The position numbers and the translations under genes were made by a program. The notes under the pieces are model-generated. The model did no database searches. It was not told the origin of the DNA and saw only the letters and a list, made by a program, of their open reading frames with translations. A DNA stretch of 64,000 nucleotides from Glandiceps talaboti (Eukaryota > Hemichordata > Enteropneusta > Spengelidae), in contig NC_135555.1 in assembly GCF_964340395.1 (NCBI RefSeq), forward strand, positions 28,045,325 through 28,109,324. The letters run 5' to 3'. How positions within the stretch are numbered: the first letter of the stretch is position 1; every line of letters begins with the position of its first letter. Of this stretch, positions 50,972-60,140 are shown one piece after another.

Positions 50972-53900
50972 GATGGAACTCAAGGTCACGGAAGATGACA
51001 CGAACACAGATGGCAGATGAACACCAGACAGCCAATCAAGAAGTGGAAGAAGTAAGTGAAGATTTTGGAATTGTATAATTACTGAGAATGGTCATTGAAT
51101 TTTGTTGCCCAATATTTATTGCCATGTGCAATGGAATTTATAAGTTATCAAAAAGTTCTTTTGTCAGTACTAATCACACAACAAGTAATGACAACCTTAT
51201 GTCACGAGTAGATTGTAGCAGAATGAATAAATATTTTGGAGATGAACAGAATTGTGTTATCCGTGGTAATATCTTTCTAAAAGGTTAAATTCAGTAGTGG
51301 CAACTTTAAGAGTTAATATTAGAATCTAAATAACTCTTATTTCATTCCATCAATAAGTTTATACTGTATTGTTTGATTCATTCCTTTCAGGATGGAACTG
51401 AAGGTCAAGGAAGATGACACGAACACAGATGGCAGACGAACACCAGACAGCCAATCAAGAAGTGGAAGAAGTAAGTGAAGATTTTGGTATTGTATAATTA
51501 CTGAGTATGGGCATTAAATTTTGTTGCCCAATATTTATTCCCATCTGAAATGGAAAGTATAAGTTATCTAAAACTTCTTTTGTCAGTACTAAGCACACGA
51601 CAAGTAATGACAACCTTATGTCACAAGTAGATTGTAGCAGAATGAAGACATATTTTACAGATGAACAGAATTGTATTATCCGTGGTAATATCTTTTCAAA
51701 AAGGTTAAATTGAGTAGTGGCAACTTTAAGAGTAAATATTAGAATCTAAATAAGTGTTATTTCATTCCATCAATAAGTTTATACTGTATTGTTTGATTCA
51801 TTCCTTTCAGGATGGAACTCAAGGTCACGGAAGATGACACGAACACAGATGGCAGATGAACACCAAACAGCCAATCAAGAAGTGGAAGAAGTAAGTGAAG
51901 ATTTTGGTATTGAATAATTACTGAGAATGGTCATTAAATTTTGTTGCCCAATATTTATTCCCATCTGCAATGGAAAGTATAAGTTATCTAAAAGTTCTCT
52001 TGTCAGTGCTAACCACATGACAAGTAATGACAACCTTGTGTCACAAGAAGATTGTAGCAGAATTAAGACATATTTTGGAGATGAACAGAATTGTATTATC
52101 CGTGGTCATATCTTTTCAAAAAGGTTAAAGTGAGTAGTGGCAACTTGTAAGAGTAAATATTAGAATACTGTTATTTCTTTCCATTAATAAGTTTATACTG
52201 TATTGTTTGATTCATTCCTTTCAGGATGGAACTGAAGGTCACGGAAGATGACACGAACACAGATGGCAGATAAACACCAGACAGCCAATCGAGAAGTGGA
52301 AGAAGTAAGTGAAGATATTCGTATTGTATAATTACTGAGAATGGTCATTAAATTTTGTTGCCCAATATTTATTCCCATCTGAAATGGAAAGTATAAGTTA
52401 TCTAAAAGTTCTTTTCTCAGTACTAAGCACACAAGTAATGACAACCTTATGTCACAAGTAGATTGTAGCAGAATGAAGAAATATTTTGGAGATGAACAGA
52501 ATTGTGTTATCCGTGGTAATAACTTTTCAAAAAGGTTAAATTGAGTAGTGGCAACTTTAAGAGTAAATATTAGAATCTAAATAACTCTTATTTCATTCCA
52601 TCAATAAGTTTATACTGTATTGTTTGATTCATTCCTTTCAGGATGGAACTGAAGGTCAAGGAAGATGACACGAACACAGATGGCAGACGAACACCAGACA
52701 GCCAATCAAGAAGTGGAAGAAGTAAGTGAAGATTTTGGTATTGTATAATTACTGAGTATGGGCATTAAATTTTGTTGCCCAATATTTATTCCCATCTGAA
52801 ATGGAAAGTATAAGTTATCTAAAACTTCTTTTGTCAGTACTAAGCACACGACAAGTAATGACAACCTTATGTCACAAGTAGATTGTAGCAGAATGAAGAA
52901 ATATTTTGGAGATGAACAGAATTGTATTATCCGTGGTAATATCTTTTCAAAAAGGTTAAATTGAGTAGTGGCAACTTTAAGAGTAAATATTAGAATCTAA
53001 ATAAGTGTTATTTCATTCCATCAATAAGTTTATACTGTATTGTTTGATTCATTCCTTTCAGGATGGAACTCGAGGTCACGGAAGGTGACACGAACACAGA
53101 TGGCAGATGAACACCAGACAGACAATCGAGAAGTGGAAGAAGTAAGTGAAGATTTTGGTATTGTATAATTACTGAGAATGGTCATTAAATTTTGTTGCCC
53201 AATATTTATTCCCATCTGCAATGGAAAGTATAAGTTATCTAAAAGTTCTCTTGTCAGTGCTAACCACATGACAAGTAATGACAACCTTGTGTCACAAGTA
53301 GATTGTAGCAGAATGAAGAAATATTTTGGAGATGAACAGAATTGTATTATCCGTGGTAATATCTTTTCAAAAAGGTTCAATTGAGTAGTGGCAACTTTAA
53401 GAGTAAATATTAGAATCTAAATAACTCTTATTTCATTCCATCAATAAGTTTATACTGTATTGTTTGATTCATTCCCTTTAGGATGGAACTCAAGGTCACG
53501 GAAGATGACACGAACACAGATGGCAGATGAACACCAGACAACCAATCAAGAAGTGGAAGAAGTAAGTGAAGATTTTGGAATTGAATAATTACTGAGAATG
53601 GTCATTAAATTTTGTTGCCCAATATTTCTTCCCATCTGCAATGGAAAGTATAAGTTATCAAAAAGTTCTTTTGTCAGTACTAAGCACACGACACGTAATG
53701 ACAACCTTATGTCACAAGTAGATTGTAGCAGAATTAAGACATATTTTGGAGATGAACAGAATTGTATTATCCGTGGTAATATCTTTCTAAAAGGTTAAAT
53801 TGAGTAGTGGCAACTTTAAGAGTTAATATTAGAATCTAAATAACTCTTATTTCATTCCATCAATAAGTTTATACTGTATTGTTTGATTCATTCCTTTCAG

Positions 53901-55975
53901 GATGGAACTGAAGGTCACGGAAGATGACACGAACACAGATGGCAGATGAACACCAGACAGCCAATCAAGAAGTGGAAGAAGTAAGTGAAGATTTTGGAAT
54001 TGAATAATTACTGAGAATGGTCATTAAATTTTGTTGCCCAATATTTCTTCCCATCTGCAATGGAAAGTATAAGTTATCAAAAAGTTCTTTTGTCAGTACT
54101 AAGCACACGACACGTAATGACAACCTTATGTCACAAGTAGATTGTAGCAGAATTAAGAAATATTGGAGATGAATAGAATTGTATTATCCGTGGTCATATC
54201 TTTTCAAAAAGGTTAAAGTGAGTAGTGGCAACTTGTAAGAGTAAATATTAGAATACTGTTATTTCTTTCCATTAATAAGTTTATACTGTATTGTTTGATT
54301 CATTCCTTTCAGGATGGAACTCAAGGTCACGGAAGATGACACGAACACAGATGGCAGATGAACACCAGACAGCCAATCGAGAAGTGGAAGAAGTAAGTGA
54401 AGATTTTGGAATTGTATAATTACTGAGAATGGTCATTAAATTTTGTTGCCCAATATTTCTTCCCATCTGCAATGGAAAGTATAAGTTATCAAAAAGTTCT
54501 TTTGTCAGTACTAAGCACACGACACGTAATGACAACCTTATGTCACAAGTAGATTGTAGCAGAATTAAGACATATTTTGGAGATGAACAGAATTGTATTA
54601 TCCGTTGTCATATCTTTTCAAAAAGGTTAAAGTGAGTAGTGGCAACTTGTAAGAGTAAATATTAGAATACTGTTATTTCTTTCCATTAATAAGTTTATAC
54701 TGTATTGTTTGATTCATTCCTTTCAGGATGGAACTGAAGGTCACGGAAGATGACACGAACACAGATGGCAGATAAACACCAGACAGCCAATCGAGAAGTG
54801 GAAGAAGTAAGTGAAGATTTTGGTATTGTATAATTACTGAGAATGGTCATTAAATTTTGTTGCCCAATATTTCTTCCCATCTGTAATGGAAAGTATAAGT
54901 TATCTAAAAGTTCTTTTGTCAGTACTAACCACATGACAAGTAATGACAACCTTGTGTCACAAGTAGATTGTAGCAGAATGAAGAAATATTTTGGAGATGA
55001 ACAGAATTGTATTATCCGTGGTAATATCTTTTCAAAAAGGTTCAATTGAGTAGTGGCAACTTTAAGAGTAAATATTAGAATCTAAATAACTCTTATTTCA
55101 TTCCATCAATAAGTTTATACTGTATTGTTTGATTCATTCCTTTCAGGATGGAACTGAAGGTCACGGCAGATGACACGAACACAGATGGCAGATGAACACC
55201 AGACAGCCTATCGAGAAGTGGAAGAAGTAAGTGAAGATTTTGGTATTGTATAATTACTGAGAATGGTCATTAAATTTTGTTGCCCAATATTTATTCCCAT
55301 CTGCAATGGAAAGTATAAGTTATCTAAAAGTTCTTTTGTCAGTAGTAACCACATGACAAGTAATGACAACCTTGTGTCACAAGTAGATTGTAGCAGAATG
55401 AAGACATATTTTGGAGATGAACAGAATTGTATTATCCGTGGTAATATTTTTTTAAAAAGGTTCAATTGAGTAGTGGCAACTTTAAGAGTAAATATTAGAA
55501 TCTAAATAACTCTTATTTCATTCCATCAATAAGTTTATACTGTAATGTTTGATTCATTCCTTTCAGGATGGAACTCAAGGTCACGGAAGATGACACGAAC
55601 ACAGATGGCAGATGAACACCAGACAGCCAATCAAGAAGTGGAAGAAGTAAGTGAAGATTTTGGAATTGTATAATTACTGAGAATGGTCATTAAATTTTTT
55701 TAGCCAATATTTCTTCCCATCTGCAATGGAAAGTATAAGTTATCTAAAAGTTCTTTTGTCAGTACTAAACACACGACAAGTAATGACAACCTTATGTCAC
55801 AAGTAGATTGTAGCAGAAGAAGAAATATTTTGGAGATGAACAGAATTGTATTATCCGTGGTAATATCTTTTCAAAAATGTTAAATTGAGTAGTGGCAACT
55901 TGAAGAGTAAATATTAGAATCTAAATAACTGTTATTTCATTCCATCAATAAGTTTGTACTGTATTGTTTGATTAG

Positions 55976-56055
55976 GATGGAACTCAAGGTCAAGGAAGAT
56001 AACACGAACACAGATGGCAGATGAACACCAGACAGCCAATCACGAAGTGGAAGAA
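55976..56055 (+). other. Last homogenised exon-like block, acceptor tract shortened
   Basis: The sequence before this block reads TTTGATTAGGATGG: about ten bases of the usual pyrimidine tract (CATTCCTTTC) are missing, though an AG remains. The donor at 56056 is GTAAGTG. After it the intron part follows the array for about 60 bases with extra substitutions, then diverges into the edge copies. It marks the right boundary of the homogenised region. Confidence 0.75.
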
Positions 56056-56130
56056 GTAAGTGAAGATTTTGGATTTGTAAAATTACTGAAAATGGTCATT
56101 ATATTTTGTTGCCCAATATTTTGTACCTTC

Positions 56131-56211
56131 AGCAATGGATTACAAGGCCACAGACGATGATACAAAGAGTGGAGAGGGATGGGTGTGGCACTGATTGCAA
56201 ACACCACAGAA
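56131..56211 (+). other. Diverged exon-like block D1
   Basis: Preceded by TTTTGTACCTTCAG, a plausible acceptor, and followed by GTGGGTCAAC, a plausible donor. Length 81 nt. In the frame ATG GAT TAC AAG it encodes DYKATDDDTKSGEGWVWH before TGA. The array block in the same frame encodes ELKVTEDDTNTDGR before TGA. Over the eleven codons starting at AAG I count six third-position, two second-position and no first-position differences between the two, a pattern expected of a once-coding frame. A different frame is open across the whole block (WITRPQTMIQRVE). Confidence 0.6.
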
Positions 56212-56420
56212 GTGGGTCAACATCGAGTCGCCATAAATTTCATCAATTTGTTTTTGGGCAATATTTTTTTCTTCTGTCATCAATGTGAATTCTTATCACA
56301 TGATAAGTAGCAACAAAGAAGTTAGTCAATATTTGTAATTTTGAGTGTAAACATTACAATTTTAATAAATTTCTTTTTATTCAATAAATAAATAAATTAT
56401 CTTTTATTTACTCACTTAAG

Positions 56421-56494
56421 AATTACAAGGCCACTGAAGATGGTACGAAGACTGGAGCTGGATGGATGTGACAACGACTGCGAATGCCACATAT
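56421..56494 (+). other. Diverged exon-like block D2
   Basis: Preceded by TTTATTTACTCACTTAAG and followed by GTGAGTCAAC, a strong donor homologous to that of the block at 56131. Length 74 nt. The frame AAT TAC AAG encodes NYKATEDGTKTGAGWM before TGA, clearly related to DYKATDDDTKSGEGW of D1 and to KVTEDDTNTDG of the array. Past the stop, D1 and D2 still align codon by codon, with stops explained by single changes (TGG or TGA, CGA or TGA). Confidence 0.6.
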
Positions 56495-57072
56495 GTGAGT
56501 CAACATTCTGAATTTTAAAATTAGTCGACATAAATTTCATCAATGTGTTATTGTCAGTATTTTTCTCCTGTCAACAATGATAAATACAAGTACAATCTAA
56601 GGGGGAGAGGGTGGACTTCTGAATACTAATCACATGACAAGCTTAGTTCACAAGTATTTTCAGGCTAAAATTAGAGTAAAATAAACATTGTATTGAAGTA
56701 ATTTTTCTAAAAGGTCAGATTAAGTCATTGCAATTTTGAGTGTAGATATTACAATCATTCAATATGTAAATATATTGTCTATTGTTTTATATATTCAATT
56801 ATGATATTATCAGCAGTTATATTTTTTTAGAGCTTAGTAAAGTAATAGCAATTTTGAGTGTTTTGACTCATATCTCGAACACTGGAGAATGAATGACATA
56901 GAAACTTGTGAAATAATGTCACAATGCCATGATGTAGAATGATGCTCATGCATTATATGAACCACATTACACAATGGAATATTAGATGTTAGCAATTTTG
57001 TTTAAGGATTTAGTAAATATTACAATTCGAATGGATGTTATTTCAATAAATACTTTTATTAATTCACTTTAG

Positions 57073-57110
57073 GCTGGACCAAAGATGAATTCGAAGACCC
57101 AAGAATGTGA
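57073..57110 (+). other. Possible last diverged exon-like block D3
   Basis: Follows TTAATTCACTTTAG, a plausible acceptor. It shares AAGATG and TCGAAGAC-like stretches with the block at 56421. A short frame W-T-K-D-E-F-E-D-P-R-M ends at TGA (57108-57110), and no donor follows. It could be a terminal exon remnant or just the outermost degenerate copy. Similarity is short, so the call is weak. Confidence 0.3.
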
Positions 57111-57152
57111 TTATTAAAATTTGATAAAATTGTTTTTCTTTTTTAAATATGA

Positions 57153-57172
57153 TTGTATGAATGAATGAATGA
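57153..57172. repeat. Short GAAT microsatellite
   Basis: About four copies of TGAA/GAAT (ATGAATGAATGAATGAG) just beyond the last edge copy of the array. Confidence 0.7.
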
Positions 57173-57338
57173 GTGACTAGTTTCTATATCCCTTCCCCTT
57201 TCTCTTTCCCAACCTCCAAATTAAAAATAATTTCGTCCTCATCGTCAACTACCTCGCATCTCGGTCCTTTTTCGCTGTCGGTATTACATATACACAAACA
57301 TTTCATCTTTTTCTCTTTCTTTTCATTTTTGGTTGTCC

Positions 57339-57536
57339 TCAGGTTAGGTTAAGTTGGTGACCGGTTTGTCGGTTGGTCGGTAGTATTTTCACGTGCCTCT
57401 CTATGGCCTTTCTCTCATACATAACATCCACAGACACAAATTTCGCAGTTTCGCCACCGTTTATATTTTCACCGCGTACATCTCCGTCCGTATTTGTCAT
57501 CGCCGCGTTTCCATCTGCATTCGTCATCTTCGCCAT
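57339..57536 (-). CDS. Weak candidate: 65-codon hypothetical open frame
   Basis: An ATG at 57536 opens 65 codons on the minus strand. The region is locally richer in GC and CpG (57,420-57,540) than the flanks, and the predicted peptide has ordinary composition (MAKMTNADGNAAMTNTDG at the start). Possible internal donors (GTGAAAAT) would make it a first exon of a longer minus-strand gene. No domain is recognised, the frame is short, and no acceptor-linked partner exon is seen. It may be chance. Confidence 0.15.
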   Translation of the reverse strand: MAKMTNADGNAAMTNTDGDVRGENINGGETAKFVSVDVMYERKAIERHVKILPTNRQTGHQLNLT

Positions 57537-57566
57537 GTATCATATTCAAGCTATTTTAACACCAAA

Positions 57567-57589
57567 CATACAAACTATATGTTTGTATG
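57567..57589. repeat. Small inverted repeat
   Basis: CATACAAAC (57567-57575) and GTTTGTATG (57581-57589) form a perfect 9-bp stem with a 5-nt loop. Function unknown. Confidence 0.6.
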
Positions 57590-57623
57590 ATTGAGAGTGT
57601 CCTTGACATTATTCGCAGTCAAG

Positions 57624-57627
<4 letters not shown>

Positions 57628-57674
<47 letters not shown>

Positions 57675-57690
57675 TGTGAGTGTGAGTGTG

Positions 57691-57722
<32 letters not shown>

Positions 57723-57741
57723 AGTGTGAGTGTAAGTGTGA

Positions 57742-57779
<38 letters not shown>
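57628..57779. repeat. GT/CA microsatellite, partly GTGA-interrupted
   Basis: About 150 bp of GT dinucleotides with an internal block of GTGAGT repeats and a second GTGAGT/GTAAGT stretch. Open frames here encoding Cys-Val or His-Thr runs are artefacts of the repeat. Confidence 0.97.
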
Positions 57780-57784
<5 letters not shown>

Positions 57785-57875
57785 TGTGTCCCCTTGGATA
57801 TGTTATGGCAACTCAAAAAAGGCGACAAAGAATTGCTTGGCAGCGATGACACCCCTAGCATTGACTAGATAATAT

Positions 57876-57908
57876 GAACGTTAGACCGTTAGAAATAGTC
57901 TAACGTTC
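57876..57908. repeat. Perfect 11-bp stem hairpin
   Basis: GAACGTTAGAC (57876-57886) and GTCTAACGTTC (57898-57908) are perfect inverted repeats around an 11-nt loop. Directly downstream is GGACCTTTTTGCCAGA, which recurs near 58,884. No poly-U tail follows and the context is eukaryotic, so it is not called a terminator. Confidence 0.65.
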
Positions 57909-57911
57909 AGG

Positions 57912-57927
57912 GGACCTTTTTGCCAGA
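57912..57927 (+). repeat. Short dispersed repeat, copy 1
   Basis: GGACCTTTTTGCCAGA followed by CTTGCCA; nearly the same string with ATTTGCCA occurs at 58884-58899. The two may be ends of one decayed element about 1 kb long. Confidence 0.5.
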
Positions 57928-58280
57928 CTTGCCATATCATAACCTGCAGCTGTTTACAGTGTTCACAGTAAATTCCTATTTGGTCTTGAAGGATGAGAAT
58001 TTAAATAAATTATACCGTAAGTTATCTATACATATACTGATCAACTGAAAGTACTATCATCTGCCTTTTGTGGCTGTCATTCAAGGCAATGTCTATTATA
58101 TCTACAAGATATCAAGCATACATCATCTACACCTGATGGCTAAGAGTGGTAAGTGTCATCTATAAGTTACTTACTTTTTGTTATTCTTCTACATTCGATT
58201 TGCGACGATGATGAATGCAAAATAACTGTTTTATACATGCTAACGTAAGTGACTTATAAATGTAAATTAAGCATTTGTGA

Positions 58281-58600
58281 GAACAAATAACACACACATA
58301 AGGGGAAGTTATTCGTATATGAAAATAAATAACACACATAAAGCAAGTAATGCACTATGAATATAAACGATGCCCACACAAAGGCAAATGTTGAAAAATT
58401 GAAAATAAGTTACACATGCATAGTGCATCATAAAAATAAATGACACCAGATAGCTGATAACCTAGTATCAAATCATACACAAGACGCATGATGTGCCATG
58501 TAAAAAAATGACACCCAAGGCAAATGATGCATGTATATAGTAAATGATGTACATATGAATATAAATGATGTGCATTAAGGTAAACGTAGACTGTAAGATA
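58281..58600. repeat. Degenerate tandem repeat of about 40 bp
   Basis: Imperfect units of the type GAAAATAAATGACACACATAAGGCAAATGATGCACTAT recur about seven to eight times, with lengths between about 30 and 70 bp. One more unit lies at about 58,695-58,740 beyond an inverted repeat. No gene is visible. Confidence 0.6.
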
Positions 58601-58675
58601 TGTTGTGATTTTCCGCCCTCATCGGCCTACTCTCACACGTGTGAGGGCGCCTCGTCATGGCGTCCCTTACAGACT
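58588..58675. repeat. Imperfect inverted repeat with central CACGTG palindrome
   Basis: CTGTAAG and CGCCCTCA on the left (58588-58621) are mirrored by TGAGGGCG and CTTACAG on the right (58642-58675). At the centre CTCACACGTGTGAG (58632-58645) is a perfect 14-bp palindrome including an E-box CACGTG. It interrupts the 40-bp tandem repeat, so it may be a small inserted foldback element. Confidence 0.5.
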
Positions 58676-58883
58676 AAGGTAATTGGTGAACCAAAAAATA
58701 AATGGTGTGCCCTTCAGGCAGGTGATGCAATATGAAAGTGAAACATTCACTGGGTTAAATTATATAGCGGTACTATATATATATATAACAGCTAAATGAA
58801 GCTCAATTGTAAATTTCACCATAGACAGTGGGTTGGGGGGGGGGTACACATACTTTGAAAATACAAAATCTCTGAAGTCCACA

Positions 58884-58899
58884 GGACCTTTTTGCCAGA
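58884..58899 (+). repeat. Short dispersed repeat, copy 2
   Basis: Second occurrence of GGACCTTTTTGCCAGA, followed by ATTTGCCACACATG. See the copy at 57912. Confidence 0.5.
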
Positions 58900-59770
58900 A
58901 TTTGCCACACATGTATGCAATATATATGTTAGATGGTATCAGCAGCATTATATTACAAGTATTTTTATGTCAATACGCCATATTTGGGTTACTGAAGTTC
59001 CAGCCATTTTTCAGGTAGTCAACCACAAGAAGGCGCACTAGATTTGCAGAGTGAGAGCTAGTCTCGGTTACCCAGACTCGCCGCTGGCGGCTCTTCTTTA
59101 AGACCACCCCTCGTTCAGGATGTGGCAGGATGTTTGTGTCATGGTCACAGACATGCATGTTACCAGTTCCAAGATGCATTGCACATCTCTCCATACAATG
59201 CCATGTGTTGTGTATGTACTGAAGGGTTTGCACGTGCTACTCAGGGGGATGGTTGTCACCTGACTGTACCCTGGGTTCACCTGTAAAATCACTGTCTGTC
59301 ATTGATGGCCTTTAGCCAGAACAAAATCATTCATAATCAAAGATGTCAACATTTGTTTCCATAATTTCCTAATGAAAATGTTATTTGAAAGGTAATATAG
59401 ACAAAACAAGACTATTATAACTGTAACATCATGTCGCGTAATGCTTCTTGGAACCGGAAATGCGACTATTGGTTTACAAGAAGAGGTGAATTAAATGTGT
59501 GTGAAAGACCTCGGTTGAAAACAGTGGATTTTTCCATCGGCCCTCTGCCCCCCCCCCCCCCAGCCTCTATGTAAAATTGGACTCCCTTTTATGTAAAACC
59601 GAAAAGAGGCTGCCCCCTAACACTTAATTCTAAATCATGATTACCCCCCCCCTGTATATCATATTCACATGACAGCCATTTTTTGATCGTGACTCAATGT
59701 GGACTGTACTGCCTGACCATCTTGCAAATACTTGATAAGATCCCATGATAGCACTGTCATCTCCTTTTAG
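58900..59770. other. Intergenic DNA without recognisable gene
   Basis: No open frame with coding character is seen. A CpG-containing stretch around 59,060-59,110 (CCAGACTCGCCGCTGGCGG) stands out from the AT-rich surroundings and may be a transposon fragment. Poly-C runs occur at about 59,547-59,561 and 59,644-59,652. Confidence 0.5.
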
Positions 59771-59819
59771 AAGCCTTGGAGGTTTTTACTCTTAAAAGTG
59801 AATTTTGAGACTATTAGTA

Positions 59820-60140
59820 ATTGCCAAGCTTTACAAGGCAGCACCAATATATAAAAGCAACTGCAAAGGGTTGAAATATTTGTGAAATAAATTTTGATAG
59901 TATCTTCACAGTAAAATGTAGGGAAGAGCTTGGGAAAGGGATATGTCCACCTTTTGGGGGGGGGTGGATCCTCGTGGTCTCTCCCTAGAAGGCTCTCTTA
60001 AAAGCCATTTTTAGGATATTCAGAGCCTTTCAAGCAATAATCTCCAAACTTTACAAAACAGCACCACCATATCAGAAAGTATTCTGTATAACTTACACAG
60101 GGTTGAAATATGTTAAAAGTTAAATGGCATCATTATACTA
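59820..60140. repeat. Pair of diverged direct repeats about 220 bp apart
   Basis: CTTTACAAGGCAGCACCA with GGGTTGAAATATTTG (about 59,829-59,882) is echoed by CTTTACAAAACAGCACCA with GGGTTGAAATATGTT (about 60,049-60,114). Between them lies a G-run before GGATCC. It looks like two copies of a lineage-specific repeat unit; no coding potential is seen. Confidence 0.5.

Larger units (their letters stand above)
42244..56118 (+). repeat. Exon-intron module tandem array, right segment
   Basis: Exon blocks begin at 42244, 42658, 43078, 43496, 43916, 44330, 44750, 45168, 45588, 46002, 46422, 46841, 47258, 47678, 47858, 48275, 48695, 49115, 49535, 49715, 50132, 50552, 50972, 51391, 51811, 52225, 52642, 53062, 53482, 53901, 54313, 54727, 55147, 55567 and 55976 (35 copies). 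Two monomers (47678 and 49535) are only 180 bp long because the middle of the intron part is deleted. The last homogenised monomer starts at 55976 and loses similarity to the core near 56,118, where diverged edge copies begin. Right-end monomers are more mixed than the left and middle, with sequence variants combined in many ways. Confidence 0.97.
56119..57111 (+). repeat. Diverged edge copies of the exon-intron module
   Basis: Beyond the homogenised array the same module continues in heavily diverged form. Exon blocks are recognisable at 56131 and 56421 and possibly 57073. Intron parts still align: ACTAATCACATGACAAGC (56626) with the array's ACTAAGCACACGACAAG, and TTTTTCTAAAAGGTCAGATTAAG followed by GTAGATATTACAATC near 56,705-56,755 with the array's CTTTTCAAAAAGGTTAAATTGAG and GTAAATATTAGAATC. 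Spacing is about 290 bp and then about 650 bp, so units have been lost or expanded. Such edge divergence is normal for satellites, where homogenisation is weak at the ends. Confidence 0.75.

Noticed and set aside
21379-55465. Minus-strand frames of 84-127 codons (MNLLEKILPRIIQFC and MSLLVVCLVLTKELL types)
   Set aside because: They are antisense shadows of the same monomer and run across the exon block and both splice-like borders with no independent support.
763-55469. Dozens of plus-strand 66-68 codon frames (MVIKFCCPIF type), one per monomer
   Set aside because: All are copies of one intronic segment of the satellite. Their number is due to amplification, they are freely broken by stops and frameshifts in other copies, and no domain is recognised. 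They are described under the array rather than as genes.
1-56118. CRISPR array
   Set aside because: The period is about 420 bp, the whole monomer is repeated, and there are no short repeats with unique spacers. The context is eukaryotic.
1-56118. Array of mutually exclusive alternative exons, as in Dscam-type genes
   Set aside because: Exon blocks are near-identical rather than diversified, and most contain stops in the inferred ancestral frame. It is kept only as a remote possibility.
1-56118. rDNA, histone or other functional tandem gene cluster
   Set aside because: No rRNA-, tRNA- or histone-like sequence occurs in the monomer.
57591-57872. Open frames across the GT microsatellite encoding Cys-Val or His-Thr runs
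   Set aside because: Low-complexity dinucleotide repeat; open in several frames by construction.
57876-57908. Rho-independent terminator
   Set aside because: A perfect stem is present, but no U-tract follows and the sequence is eukaryotic.
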